This document shows, piece by piece, positions 1-9,300 of a DNA stretch of 29,939 nt; the first letter of the stretch is position 1; every line of letters starts with the position of its first letter. The notes below the pieces were generated by a model that was not told where the DNA came from, searched no databases, and saw only the letters and a program-made list of their open reading frames with translations. The DNA comes from Planctomycetota bacterium (lineage in GTDB: Bacteria; Planctomycetota; PUPC01; DSUN01). The position numbers were made by a program, and so were the translations under genes. The DNA lies in assembly GCA_016872875.1 (NCBI GenBank), contig VGYW01000046.1, positions 1 through 29,939 on the forward strand, given 5' to 3'.

Positions 1-147
1 GTCAGGCGCCACTGCTCTCCTACCCCGTTAGGGCAAGGCGTCGTGCCTCTGGTTCTTGCTCGCCGTGGAGGCCAGCGCACCTCCACCGCCAGAAGGCGCG
101 CTGACGCCGCCGTTTCGCCGCCCTAACCGCTTGAAAGGCAATGGCTT

Positions 148-582
148 ATGGGTGACAGGCACCGAAACCGCACCTATAAGAGACAAGAGGAGAGGAGGCA
201 AAGGGGCTCTTACCTTCTAAGGGGAAGCGAGGACCACCCCGTTGAGGTCCGCAGCATCATCCTGGCCCACGAAATCATGCACAACCTGCTCGGGGGCATC
301 GAAGGCTGGTGGGTTTTTACCCCTGGCGAGCACGTGATCAACCCGGACGAGGACGACCGCCGATACGATCCCTACGGCCAGCGGTGGCAAGACAAGGATC
401 CGCAGACCGGTGATTGGGTCAACCTGCCGGAGGGCGGGGACTCGATTGACCAGGAAGATATTCATGCGGTCATGCACACTCATGACGGACTACTGCCGAG
501 CTTTGACCTATCCAAGGTGTACATCTCGAGCAAGACGCAACGGATCCTAGACGTCAGGGCGAACACTGGAGTGGAGAGATGA
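148..582 (+). CDS. Small HExxH-containing putative metalloprotease (possibly N-terminally truncated)
   Basis: The 144-residue frame carries a zinc-peptidase-type motif HEIMH (His41, Glu42, His45) preceded by a hydrophobic stretch, as in the active-site helix of many gluzincin or metzincin enzymes. The glycine that should sit three residues after the second His is one place late, so it is not a canonical metzincin, and I cannot name a family. A later His-rich stretch (HAVMHTHDG) might supply a third ligand; this is a guess. Residues 1-25 are very Arg-rich and look like read-through of noncoding sequence, and a stop lies in frame at 124-126, so the real start may be internal or the N-terminus lost. 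Its stop overlaps the next start (ATGA), implying translational coupling. Base composition is less GC-rich than in later genes. Confidence 0.55.
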   Translation: MGDRHRNRTYKRQEERRQRGSYLLRGSEDHPVEVRSIILAHEIMHNLLGGIEGWWVFTPGEHVINPDEDDRRYDPYGQRWQDKDPQTGDWVNLPEGGDSIDQEDIHAVMHTHDGLLPSFDLSKVYISSKTQRILDVRANTGVER

Positions 583-1418
583 ACATGAGCGCAAGAACCT
601 GGGATCGCCTTGGTGCATGCTTCATCCTATTGGTAGTTGCCGCATTGCCCGCTATCGCAGCTTCGCAGGAGCCGGAGCTTGAGGTCAGCACGGTCCCGGA
701 AACCCCGGTTGTCGGCGAAGGAATGATTGTACGAGTCACGGCTATTAATGGGACCCGGGAAGATGTGCTCATACCGAAGGCACATCATCTGAATCTGCTG
801 GTGAGGCTTCAGCTGATCAGACCTGACGGCAGGCCTGAGGAGCCCAGGGGTCTTCATGATCATTTCCTGGAGGACATAGACCCGAGCAAACGAGAAAGCT
901 ATGTGGCCTTGAAGCCGAATGAGAGCTTCACCTATGAGGTGCCACTCAGCGAGCGTGATGATGTGCGGCCCATGACAGCCGGCCAGAATGTGCTCTTGGC
1001 AACAGTCCGAACCTACGGCCGTGCAGGGCTGTCAGGCCGCAAAGCGCTCAATGTGGTGAAGCTAGACCAAGACAACGTACAGAAGGTTTGGTCTGTCCCT
1101 CTGAGGGGCCAATGGTGGACGAAGGACGGTGACACAGGCCGGGTAGAGAAGGTTGCACTTGGGCCAAGGAGTTACCTCTTCTACCGCGAGCTGGAAAAGG
1201 GTAATCAGCGGCGGATTCTAAGGCTCTGTGATATCCCACGTGAGTCGGACTTCGTAGCCGCGGGATCGGCCGCGGGGATCAGCATCGCCTTTCCTGCGGA
1301 AGGCGCCAAGTTGCGCTATCTATTCTTGAGCCCGCCTGAAGGTAGGGTAACCCTCGAGGTGCTGCTCCCAGACGGCCTACCCGCCGTCAAGCAGCAAGAA
1401 CGACCGAAGGGGGAGTAG
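579..1418 (+). CDS. Exported protein of unknown function
   Basis: The 279-residue protein begins with a clear Sec signal peptide: Arg near residue 6, a hydrophobic core around residues 12-27, and small residues (AIA/AAS) suitable for signal peptidase I. The mature start (EVSTVPETPVVGEGMIVRVT) reads like a beta-sandwich or immunoglobulin-like domain. No catalytic motif is visible, and I do not recognise the family. It overlaps the preceding HExxH gene by four bases (ATGA), so the two are probably translated together and may act together outside the membrane. Codon use is less GC-biased than elsewhere in the window, which may indicate acquired DNA. The product is confidently exported; its function is unknown. 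Confidence 0.7.
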   Translation: MNMSARTWDRLGACFILLVVAALPAIAASQEPELEVSTVPETPVVGEGMIVRVTAINGTREDVLIPKAHHLNLLVRLQLIRPDGRPEEPRGLHDHFLEDIDPSKRESYVALKPNESFTYEVPLSERDDVRPMTAGQNVLLATVRTYGRAGLSGRKALNVVKLDQDNVQKVWSVPLRGQWWTKDGDTGRVEKVALGPRSYLFYRELEKGNQRRILRLCDIPRESDFVAAGSAAGISIAFPAEGAKLRYLFLSPPEGRVTLEVLLPDGLPAVKQQERPKGE

Positions 1419-1544
1419 GTCGTTGGCGAAGTTGTGGCCCTGGGGTCAGGTCGCAAAACTCTAGTTTTTGGCTTCGGGCGGAGAGGCGTTGGGCTCAAGT
1501 CTTCATTTGTCGTTCGGCAAGGGGGCCAGGGACTCGGAAGGCTG

Positions 1545-1573
1545 TTGACAAGCCGGCTCCCGCGGGGTAGGAT
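1545..1573 (+). promoter_or_regulatory. Sigma70-type promoter, TTGACA-N17-TAGGAT
   Basis: A perfect -35 hexamer TTGACA (1545-1550) is followed after 17 bases by TAGGAT (1568-1573). The same pair with the same spacing occurs on the other strand upstream of the deacetylase-like gene (22583-22611). It points towards the LEPR-XLL gene and would give a leader of roughly 230 bases. Confidence 0.5.
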
Positions 1574-1716
1574 TGAGCACATGATTGCGGGCAACACCGG
1601 CTTCGACGAGGTGGCCGTCACCCTCGAAAAGCGCGCCATCCCCATTGACCTCGAAGGCCAGGACCCGCCCCCGCCGCCACCCGTGACTGGGGCATTGGCC
1701 AAGGGTGGTTATTTTG

Positions 1717-1746
1717 TTGGACATGTCGGCGCCGTTGGGGTAGAAT
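1717..1746 (+). promoter_or_regulatory. Second promoter-like site with -10 TAGAAT
   Basis: TAGAAT (1741-1746) is a near-consensus -10, 18 bases after TTGGAC (1717-1722). It lies about 60 bases before the preferred ATG of the LEPR-XLL gene, a more usual leader length than the upstream site would give. The -35 is weak. Confidence 0.4.
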
Positions 1747-1807
1747 ATATGTATGGGGCGCGGCACGCCCAGGCGGGGCAAAGCGGACCAATAGGGACAA
1801 GTTGCCA

Positions 1808-4800
1808 ATGTTACGACGCAGCGGGCTATGCCTCGAGCCCCTGGAGCCCCGTCTCCTTCTCGCCGCAACCCTCGTCCAGCCAATCGACGATGTGACCGCG
1901 TACGCCGGCGACCCGGCGGCGGTGCTCGACCTCGCGAACACCTTCGACGACCCCGCCGTGGCCGGCACGCCGGTGCGCTTCAACACGGTGCTGGGGTCGT
2001 TCAACGTCGAGCTCTACGACACGGCGGCGCCCCAGACGGTGGCCAACTTCCTCAACTACGTGCGGGGCGGGGACTACTGGTCCCACCTCGTCCACCGCGT
2101 GGTGCCGGGCTTCGTGGTGCAGGGCGGCGGCTACTGGTATCCCGAGTGGTCAGCCATCCCCGCCGACCCGCCCGTGGCGAACGAGCCAGGCCTCTCAAAC
2201 GTCCGCGGCACCCTCGCCATGGCAAAGCTGCCCGGCGACCCGAACAGCGCGACGAGCCAGTGGTTCGTCAACCTGGCCGACAACTCGGACCCGCTCGACA
2301 CCGACAACGGCGGCTACACCGTCTTCGGGCACGTCCTGGGCAACGGGATGGCGGTGGTTGACGCCATCGCCGCGGTGCCCACCTACGACGTCACGATGAA
2401 CAGCATCAACTTCCCCGAAATCCCGCTGAGGGACTTCTCAGGCCCGCCCGCGGAGCCGGGGAACGCCAACGTCGTGCTCGTCAACGACGTCTACCTCGTG
2501 CCCAAGGTGGCCATCGAGGCCACGAGCGATAACCCGGCACTCGTCACTGTGAACACCGCTGGGCAGACGCTCCGGCTCAGCTACGTGGCCGGCCAGCTCG
2601 GCACCGCCACCATCACCGTCACCGGCCACGACCTCACGGGCGGAACGGTCCAGGACTCCTTCACGGTGACGGTGCGGAGCCGTCCTCTGGCCCAGGCCGA
2701 CGCCGCTGCGACGCATCAGGGCGAGGCCACGCTCATCCCCGTCCTCGCCAACGACCAGCCACAAGGGCCGCCCATTGACCCCGCAACCGTCGCCGTCGCC
2801 ACGCAGCCGCTCCACGGCAACGCAGTGCCAGACCCCGCGACCGGCGTCGTGACCTATACCCCGCTTCCTGACTACTATGGCTCCGACACGTTCACCTACC
2901 AGGTGTCCGACACGGGCGGCGGCGTCTCCCTGCCCGCCACGGTGACAGTCGCCATCAACGCCCGGCCAATCGTCACCACGCCCCTGCCCGACGTGACGCT
3001 GGAAATGGGCGCGCCGAACACCACGGTCTCCCTCTTTGACTACTTCGGCGACCCCGACTGGAGCTACCAGGGCACGGTTGTGAACTTCGACACCGTGCTG
3101 GGCCAGTTCCGCGTGGAGCTCTACAACGCCGCGGCGCCGCTCACCGTGGCCAACTTCCTCAACTACGTGGCCGGCGGCGACTACGCCAGCACGGTCATCC
3201 ACCGCGTCGTGCCCGACTTCGTCGTCCAGGCCGGCGGCTACGCCTATCCGGGCTGGCAGCACATCCCCACCGACCCGCCCGTCGTCAACGAGTTCAGCAT
3301 CTCCAACACGCGCGGCACCCTCGCGATGGCCAAGATGAGCGGCGACCCCAACAGCGCCACCAGCGAGTGGTTCTTCAACCTTGTGGACAATTCGGCCAGC
3401 CTCGACGGCAGCAACGGCGGCTACACCGTCTTCGGCCGCGTCCTCGACAACGGGATGTCGGTGGTGGACGCCATCGCCGCCGTGCCGACCTTTGCCTTCG
3501 CCTCGCCCTTCGCCGAGCTGCCCCTCATCAACTACACGACCTTCCCCAGCGAGCCCGCGCCCGAGAACATCGTCCTCCTCAACAACATCACGGCCGTCTA
3601 TCCGCTCACCTTCCAGATCACGAACGACAACCCGGCACTCGTCACCCCCACCGTCTCAGGCGGGCAGCTCACCCTCGCCTATGCCGCGGGCCAGGCGGGC
3701 ACCGCCACAATCACCGTGCGCGCCACCGACCCCCTCGGCGCATTCGTCGAGGAGACTTTCCAGATCACCGTCACCGGCCCGCCACTCGCCAACGCGGACA
3801 CGCAGGCTGTGCCCCAGGGCGTCCAGTCCGTCATTGACGTGTTGGCGAACGACATCCCTCGCGGCCGGCCCCTCGACCCCGCGACCGTGACCCTCGTGAC
3901 CCAGCCGCAGAACGGCGCCGCCACCGTGGACCCGCTCACGGGAGCCGTCGCCTACACCCCCGCCCCCGGCTTCGCCGGCCCTGACCCCTTCACCTACACC
4001 GTGCAGGACACCGAGGGCCGGACCTCGCAGCCCGCCACCATCCAGCCGATCGTGGAGTGGCCCGCGGTCGTCCTCGGCACCGGCCTGCCAGGGACGCTGC
4101 GATACCGCGACCCTGACGGCACGGACGTGACGGCGACCTTCGGCGGCGGCGGCAACGCCAGCTTCTCCTTCAGCGGCTACCCAACCATCACGAGCAACAA
4201 CGGCACCACCATCGTCGTCGGCGGGACCCAGCTCGGCATCTACCGGGTCGATCTCGCTGGAACCACCACGAAGAGCGCGCTCACCTTCGCCACGGCGGGC
4301 GGCACCGTGGCCGGCTCCGCCTTCGGTGGCCTCGGCGGCACGCTCCCGATGGGCAGGGTGGCGGCCCCGACGATGGACCTCGGCAACGACATCCGGATGG
4401 CCGGCCAGGGCTACATCGCCTCGCTCCAGCTCGCAAGAGTGCTCCAGGGCGCCGACATCGTCATGCCCGGCGCCGGCGCGCTCAAGGGGCTGGCCATCTC
4501 CATCGGCCAGATACCCGACCCCGGCACCGACATCACGGCCGGCTCCGGCATCGCCAGCCTCACCATCGGCCAGTGGGCAGGCTCCACCCTCACCGCGCCC
4601 TGGGTCTCGCGCCTCACCGTCGCCGGCGCCCTCGGGGCGAGCATCCACCTCACCGGCGTCGGCGCGCTCAAGGGCGCACTGGCCTCCGCTTCGGTGGGAC
4701 AGGTCACGGGCGGCACGTGGGACATTGACGGCTCGGTGGGAACCATCACGGTCGGCACGTCCGCCGCGGGCTGGACCCTCGACGTGCAGAACCGCCTCGC

Positions 4801-6292
4801 GACCCTCGCTGCCACCACCTCCCTCGGCGGCACCGTCCGCGCCGGCTCCATCGGCGCCATCCGTTCCGCCCAGGACATCGCGGCCGCCATCTCCACCACG
4901 GGCTCCGACCCCAAGGCGGGCGCCTCCGTCGCCTCGCTCTCCGCCCCGCGCGCCGACGGCACCACCGTCATCGTCCCAGGCGGCGTGGGCGCCGTCTCCG
5001 TCTCCAAGTGGCTTGGCGGCGGCATCCGCGCCGCCTGGCTCAACTCGCTCGCCACGCGGGCCAACACCACCCTCGGCTTGCCGGGCGACTTCGAGGCCGG
5101 CCTCGTCCTCCTCGGCGCACAGGGGCGCGTCTCCCTCCCAAGGGCCACCATCGTCGGTTCACTCAAGAACGCGCTCTGGGACATCACGGGCGGCATCGGC
5201 TCGCTCGCCGTCGCCAACAGCGTGGCGAACTGGGCCGGCGAGGTCACTGGCGCCGTGGGCAGGCTGACCTTCGACCGGGTGGCCTCCAGCGCCCTCGACG
5301 TGACCGGCGCCATCGCGTCGCTCGCCGCCACCGACTGGCTCGGCGGCAGCATCGGCGCCGCCTCCCTCGGCTCGCTCGTCATCACCGGCGACACGACGGC
5401 CGGCGTGGAAGGCGACTTCACCCCTAACCTCACCCTCACGGGCCAGGGCGTCGCCGCAGGCAGCCCCACCCTCAACTCCGTCGCCATCGCCAGGTTCCTC
5501 GCGCTCAGCACCTGGAACGTCACCGGCCTCATCAACTCCATCACCGCGGCCTTCGTGGAGGACTGGACCCTCACCGCACACGGCAGCGTTACCACCCTCG
5601 ACCTCGGCCACGTGCTCAGCGCCACCCTCACTGTGGACAGCGCGATTGACTCGATCACGGTGCAGGATTGGCTTGACGGGAGCATCAGGGCGACGGTCCT
5701 CAACTCCCTCGACGTCACCGGCCTTCTGACCGCGGGCATCCTGGCCGACTTCCAGGCCGACCTCACCCTCACCGGCGCTCAGGGCGTCGCCAACACCCTC
5801 GGAACCGTGGACGTCGCCCGCCGGCTCCAGTTCGCAACCTGGGACATCACGGGCAACGTCGGCACCATCAGCGTCTACTCCTGGTTCCGCAACATGCACC
5901 TCCACGCCACCGGCAACATCGCCTCGCTCACCGTGGGCGCCATGGACGGCAGCACCGTCTACGCCGGCGTGGCCAACGGCGTGACCGGCCTCCCCGATGC
6001 AGCGGCCGACTTCGCCGGCCCCGCCACCATCGGCAAGCTCGTCGTCGTCGGCATCCCCACCACCATCACCCCGCAGTCCTTCTACAACTCCGTCATCGCC
6101 GCCCCAACCCTCAACTCCGTCAGCCTCATCAACGTCCAGACCGACAACTCGGCCAACAACGGCGCCCTCTTCGGAGTCGCCGGCCAGACCATTCGCACCC
6201 TCACCTGGAAGCAGGGCAACGCCAGCTACTCCTGGCCCAACCGCTGGCCCGGCCTCACCGGCCACTTCGTCGTCCGCGTGATCCCAACCTGA
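1808..6292 (+). CDS. LEPR-XLL surface protein with two cyclophilin-type PPIase domains and cadherin-like repeats
   Basis: The 1494-residue protein opens with an N-terminal LEPLEPRLLLA motif, typical of LEPR-XLL exported proteins of Planctomycetes. Cyclophilin domain 1 spans about residues 55-195 and domain 2 about 423-562, with the HRVVPxFVVQ and SATSxWFxN signatures. Each is followed by a cadherin/Ig-like domain (about 293-382 and 658-744) with the VLAND and YTPxxxxxGxDxFTY patterns. Residues about 756-1494 are repetitive Gly/Ala/Ser/Thr-rich units of the form GSI-xSLxV, suggesting a beta-solenoid. Domain 1 keeps the catalytic Gln (Gln151); domain 2 has Glu520 there, a C-to-G change (CAG to GAG). 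ATG 1808 is preferred to TTG 1802, which only adds two residues. No PEP-CTERM tail is present. Likely cell-surface; peptidyl-prolyl isomerase activity is inferred from domain 1. It faces the PEP-CTERM gene across a hairpin. Confidence 0.85.
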   Translation: MLRRSGLCLEPLEPRLLLAATLVQPIDDVTAYAGDPAAVLDLANTFDDPAVAGTPVRFNTVLGSFNVELYDTAAPQTVANFLNYVRGGDYWSHLVHRVVPGFVVQGGGYWYPEWSAIPADPPVANEPGLSNVRGTLAMAKLPGDPNSATSQWFVNLADNSDPLDTDNGGYTVFGHVLGNGMAVVDAIAAVPTYDVTMNSINFPEIPLRDFSGPPAEPGNANVVLVNDVYLVPKVAIEATSDNPALVTVNTAGQTLRLSYVAGQLGTATITVTGHDLTGGTVQDSFTVTVRSRPLAQADAAATHQGEATLIPVLANDQPQGPPIDPATVAVATQPLHGNAVPDPATGVVTYTPLPDYYGSDTFTYQVSDTGGGVSLPATVTVAINARPIVTTPLPDVTLEMGAPNTTVSLFDYFGDPDWSYQGTVVNFDTVLGQFRVELYNAAAPLTVANFLNYVAGGDYASTVIHRVVPDFVVQAGGYAYPGWQHIPTDPPVVNEFSISNTRGTLAMAKMSGDPNSATSEWFFNLVDNSASLDGSNGGYTVFGRVLDNGMSVVDAIAAVPTFAFASPFAELPLINYTTFPSEPAPENIVLLNNITAVYPLTFQITNDNPALVTPTVSGGQLTLAYAAGQAGTATITVRATDPLGAFVEETFQITVTGPPLANADTQAVPQGVQSVIDVLANDIPRGRPLDPATVTLVTQPQNGAATVDPLTGAVAYTPAPGFAGPDPFTYTVQDTEGRTSQPATIQPIVEWPAVVLGTGLPGTLRYRDPDGTDVTATFGGGGNASFSFSGYPTITSNNGTTIVVGGTQLGIYRVDLAGTTTKSALTFATAGGTVAGSAFGGLGGTLPMGRVAAPTMDLGNDIRMAGQGYIASLQLARVLQGADIVMPGAGALKGLAISIGQIPDPGTDITAGSGIASLTIGQWAGSTLTAPWVSRLTVAGALGASIHLTGVGALKGALASASVGQVTGGTWDIDGSVGTITVGTSAAGWTLDVQNRLATLAATTSLGGTVRAGSIGAIRSAQDIAAAISTTGSDPKAGASVASLSAPRADGTTVIVPGGVGAVSVSKWLGGGIRAAWLNSLATRANTTLGLPGDFEAGLVLLGAQGRVSLPRATIVGSLKNALWDITGGIGSLAVANSVANWAGEVTGAVGRLTFDRVASSALDVTGAIASLAATDWLGGSIGAASLGSLVITGDTTAGVEGDFTPNLTLTGQGVAAGSPTLNSVAIARFLALSTWNVTGLINSITAAFVEDWTLTAHGSVTTLDLGHVLSATLTVDSAIDSITVQDWLDGSIRATVLNSLDVTGLLTAGILADFQADLTLTGAQGVANTLGTVDVARRLQFATWDITGNVGTISVYSWFRNMHLHATGNIASLTVGAMDGSTVYAGVANGVTGLPDAAADFAGPATIGKLVVVGIPTTITPQSFYNSVIAAPTLNSVSLINVQTDNSANNGALFGVAGQTIRTLTWKQGNASYSWPNRWPGLTGHFVVRVIPT

Positions 6293-6320
6293 AGATGAAC
6301 GATGCCGTTCGGAAGGGACC

Positions 6321-6341
6321 AAAGGGACCTAATGTCTCTTT
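6321..6341. terminator. Hairpin between convergent genes built from a GGGACCAAA unit
   Basis: AAAGGGAC (6321-6328), loop CTAAT, then GTCTCTTT (6334-6341): an 8-bp stem with one G.U pair. The left arm is the second copy of a 9-bp unit starting at 6315. It lies 28 bases after the LEPR-XLL stop and 12 bases from the PEP-CTERM stop, so it can end transcription from either side. It is the smallest member of the window-wide series of 3'-end repeat hairpins. Confidence 0.6.
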
Positions 6342-6353
6342 GCTGCTGCCCAT

Positions 6354-9300
6354 CTATCCCCGTGGGAGCTTGCGGCCGCGCCGGCGGCCGAGTGCCGCAA
6401 TGCCGCCAAGGAGGAGGGCCATCGTGGTAGGCTCGGGGATGTCGGAGACGGTTCCCCTGAGCTCGAAGGCAAAGGTCGCGCCATCCTCCCCCAAGGCCGC
6501 ACCCTGGTCGGTCGTGAATGTGAGCGTCCCCTCCTTGTCCCCGACAGGCCCCAGGGCCGAGAAGCTGATGTCGAAGAAGCTCGCCACGCCCTCACCCAGC
6601 ACCGTCCCGGGCGTGAACCCGATAAGCGAGAAGAGCGACGCGTTCGGGCCGCTGATGTCGGCCGCCAGAAGCGTCAGATTCGTCAGGCTCAGGTTCCCGC
6701 CGTTGGGGTCGATCGTCGCGTTGCTCACCAGGAGCTGTCGGAGGGCGTTGCCGCCCAGGATGACCGCCCCGAAGTCAATCGTGCCGCCCGGCGGGGTCGA
6801 GCTCTCGAAGACCGGCCCCACCCCCTCGCCCGTGATGAGCACGTCGAGGATCTCCGCCAAGTTCCGCCCGTCGGAGCTGCCGTTGAGGAAGTCGGCGCGG
6901 ACCGTCGCCTGCTGCGGCCCGTGGGCGGTGGGAGTGTAGGTGTAGGGGAAGGTCTGCGAGGCGGCGTCGGCCAGGTTCACCGGCGTGCCGCCTGTGAACT
7001 CGGGCGGGCTGCCAGGGAGTAGCGCCACGTTGCCCCGCAGGTTGCTCACCGCGCCTAGGCCAGAGAGATTGCCATCGCCTTGATTCGTGACACCTATCCG
7101 CGCAGTGCCACTCGTCCCGATCCTCACCAGCCCCGCATTGTTGAGCAGCACCGTCTGCTGTTGCGGCGCAACGCCCTGGCCCCGAAGGGTGAAGCCCACG
7201 GAGTGCGCGGCGTTTGTGCCGTCGGGCTTGCCGTTCATGAAGCTCAGCGAGGCCCCCAGGTCATCGAGGCCACGCGAGGCCGGGGTGTAGGTGTAGGTGA
7301 AGACCCTTGATTCACCGTCCTGCAAGCTCATGTTGACGAGTGGGGTGGAGAACTCGCCGACGACAGGCGGAGCCGAGCCGTTCAGGTTGCTCACCGGGCC
7401 CCGGCCCGACAGGTTGCCATCGCCGATGTTGTTCACTGCCAGCGACGCCGTCCCGCTCTGCCCCACCAGCACGTAGCCGGCATCCACGAGTGTGTTGGGG
7501 ACCTGCGAGAGCGGCGCGACGCCTCGGCCGCGGAGCGTGAAGTCCACGCTGTGGGCGGCGTTCGTGCCGTCCGGCTTGCCATTCGTGAAGCTCAGCGATG
7601 TCGCAACGTCGTCGAGGCCACGCGAGGCGGGGGCGTAGCTGTAGCTGAGCGTCATCGTGCCGGAGCCGACCAGGCTGTCAGGCAGGCTGATGCTCGTCGA
7701 GCCGCTGAGAGCAAACTCGCCGACCGTCCCCGGCGCCGTGCCGTTGAGGTTGCTGGCGGCACCCATGCCCGACAGGCTGCCATCGCCGATGTTGTTCAGC
7801 ACAAGCGCCGCAGTGCCGCTCTCCCCCACGAGCACGAAACCCGCGTTCGCCAGCGTGTTGGGCACCTGGGAAACCGGCGCGACGCCTCGGCCCGAGAGCG
7901 TGAAGCCCACGGAATGCGCCGCGTTCGTCCCATCCGGCTTGCCATTGTCGAAGCTGAGGGATGCCGGAAGGTCGTCAGCCCCGCGGGAGGCGGGAGTGTA
8001 GACGTAGCTAAGGGTCCTCGAGCCGCCGTCCGCGATGCTGATGCTCGTCGAGCCACTGAGGGTGAACTCGCCGACCGTGGCTGGCGCTGTCCCGTTGAGA
8101 TTGCTCGCGGCGCCCTGGCCCGAGAGGTTCCCGTCGCCGATGTTGTTCACAACAAGCAACGCGGTCTGGCTCTGGCCCACGAGAGTGTAGTATGCGATGG
8201 CTAGCGTGTTGGGCACCTGGGAAAGCGGCGCGACCCCGGTGCCGGAGAGGGTGACCGTGGAATTGCCGCCGTCGCTTGTCACGGTGATGCCCAGGCTGTC
8301 GGCCCCGCGCGACGCAGGCGAGTAGGTGTAGTCCCTGCTCGTGCTGGCGCCCTGGGCCAGCGGCCCGAAGGCGGAGCTGGACCCTGGCGCGAAGTCGCCA
8401 CTTGCATCGGGGAACGTGCCGTTGAGCTGCGAGCCGACCCCGCCGCTGTTCGTCGCCGAAAGCGACTGCGTCCCCGTCTGGCCCACGAGGACACTGCCGA
8501 ACTGGAGCGTGCCGCTCTGGGCCGGACTGGTCGCCAGGATTGGCTCACCGTAGCTTGCGAGGAAGGCATCTTCCCCGCCGGCGTTCGGGCCGCCGAGCGA
8601 GCCAAGTGTGGGGCCGCTGATGTAGACGTTGCCCGACCCATCCGTCGAGACGCCACGGCTCCTGTCATCCGATGGGGTGCCGACTTGGCGGCTCCACTGG
8701 AGGGTCCCCGCAGAGTCGTATTTCGTCAGGAAGGCATCATAGCTGCCGGCGTTCGGGCCGCCCAGCGAGCCCCCTGTGTAGCCGCTGATGTAGACGTTGC
8801 CGAGCCCGTCCGCCGAGACGCCGTAGCTCTCGTCCCACGCTGCGGTTCCGACCTGGCGGCTCCAAAGAAGCGTCCCCGCAGCGTCGTACTTCGTCAGGAA
8901 GGCATCATAGCTGCCGGCGTTCGGCCCGCCGAGCGAGCCCAATGTGTCGCCGCTGATGTAGACGTTGCCGAGCCCGTCCGCCGAGACGCCGCAGCTCTCG
9001 TCCCACGCTGCGGTTCCGACCTGGCGGCTCCAGAGGAGCGTCCCCGCGGAGTCGTACTTCGTCAGGAAGGCATCACGCAGGCCGGCGTTCGGGCCGCCCA
9101 GCGAGCCAGTCGTGTGGCCGCTGATGTAGACGTTGCCCGACCCGTCCGCCGAGACCCCGTAGCTGTAGTCATCCGATGCGGTTCCGGCCTGGCGGCTCCA
9201 CTGGAGCGTCCCCGCAGCGTCGTACTTCGTCAGGAAGGGATCCGCATTGCCCGCGTTCGGGCCGCCGAGCGAGCCCCGTGTGTAGCCGCTGATGTAGACG

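Larger units (their letters stand above)
1419..1807. other. Non-coding gap with promoter-like sites; no supported gene
   Basis: The gap between the exported-protein gene and the LEPR-XLL gene has short open frames on both strands (for example + strand 1434-1895 and - strand 1316-1702). None has a recognisable domain, a good ribosome site or consistent composition, and the + strand one runs into the next gene in another frame. Two promoter-like sites are listed separately. Confidence 0.5.

Noticed and set aside
1434..1895. 153-codon + strand frame before the LEPR-XLL gene
   Set aside because: No domain or ribosome site, a proline run, and overlap of the next gene in another frame; it also contains the promoter-like sites.
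3656..5772. Long - strand frames opposite the LEPR-XLL gene (3656-4648, 4411-5772)
   Set aside because: Shadows of the repetitive + strand coding sequence.
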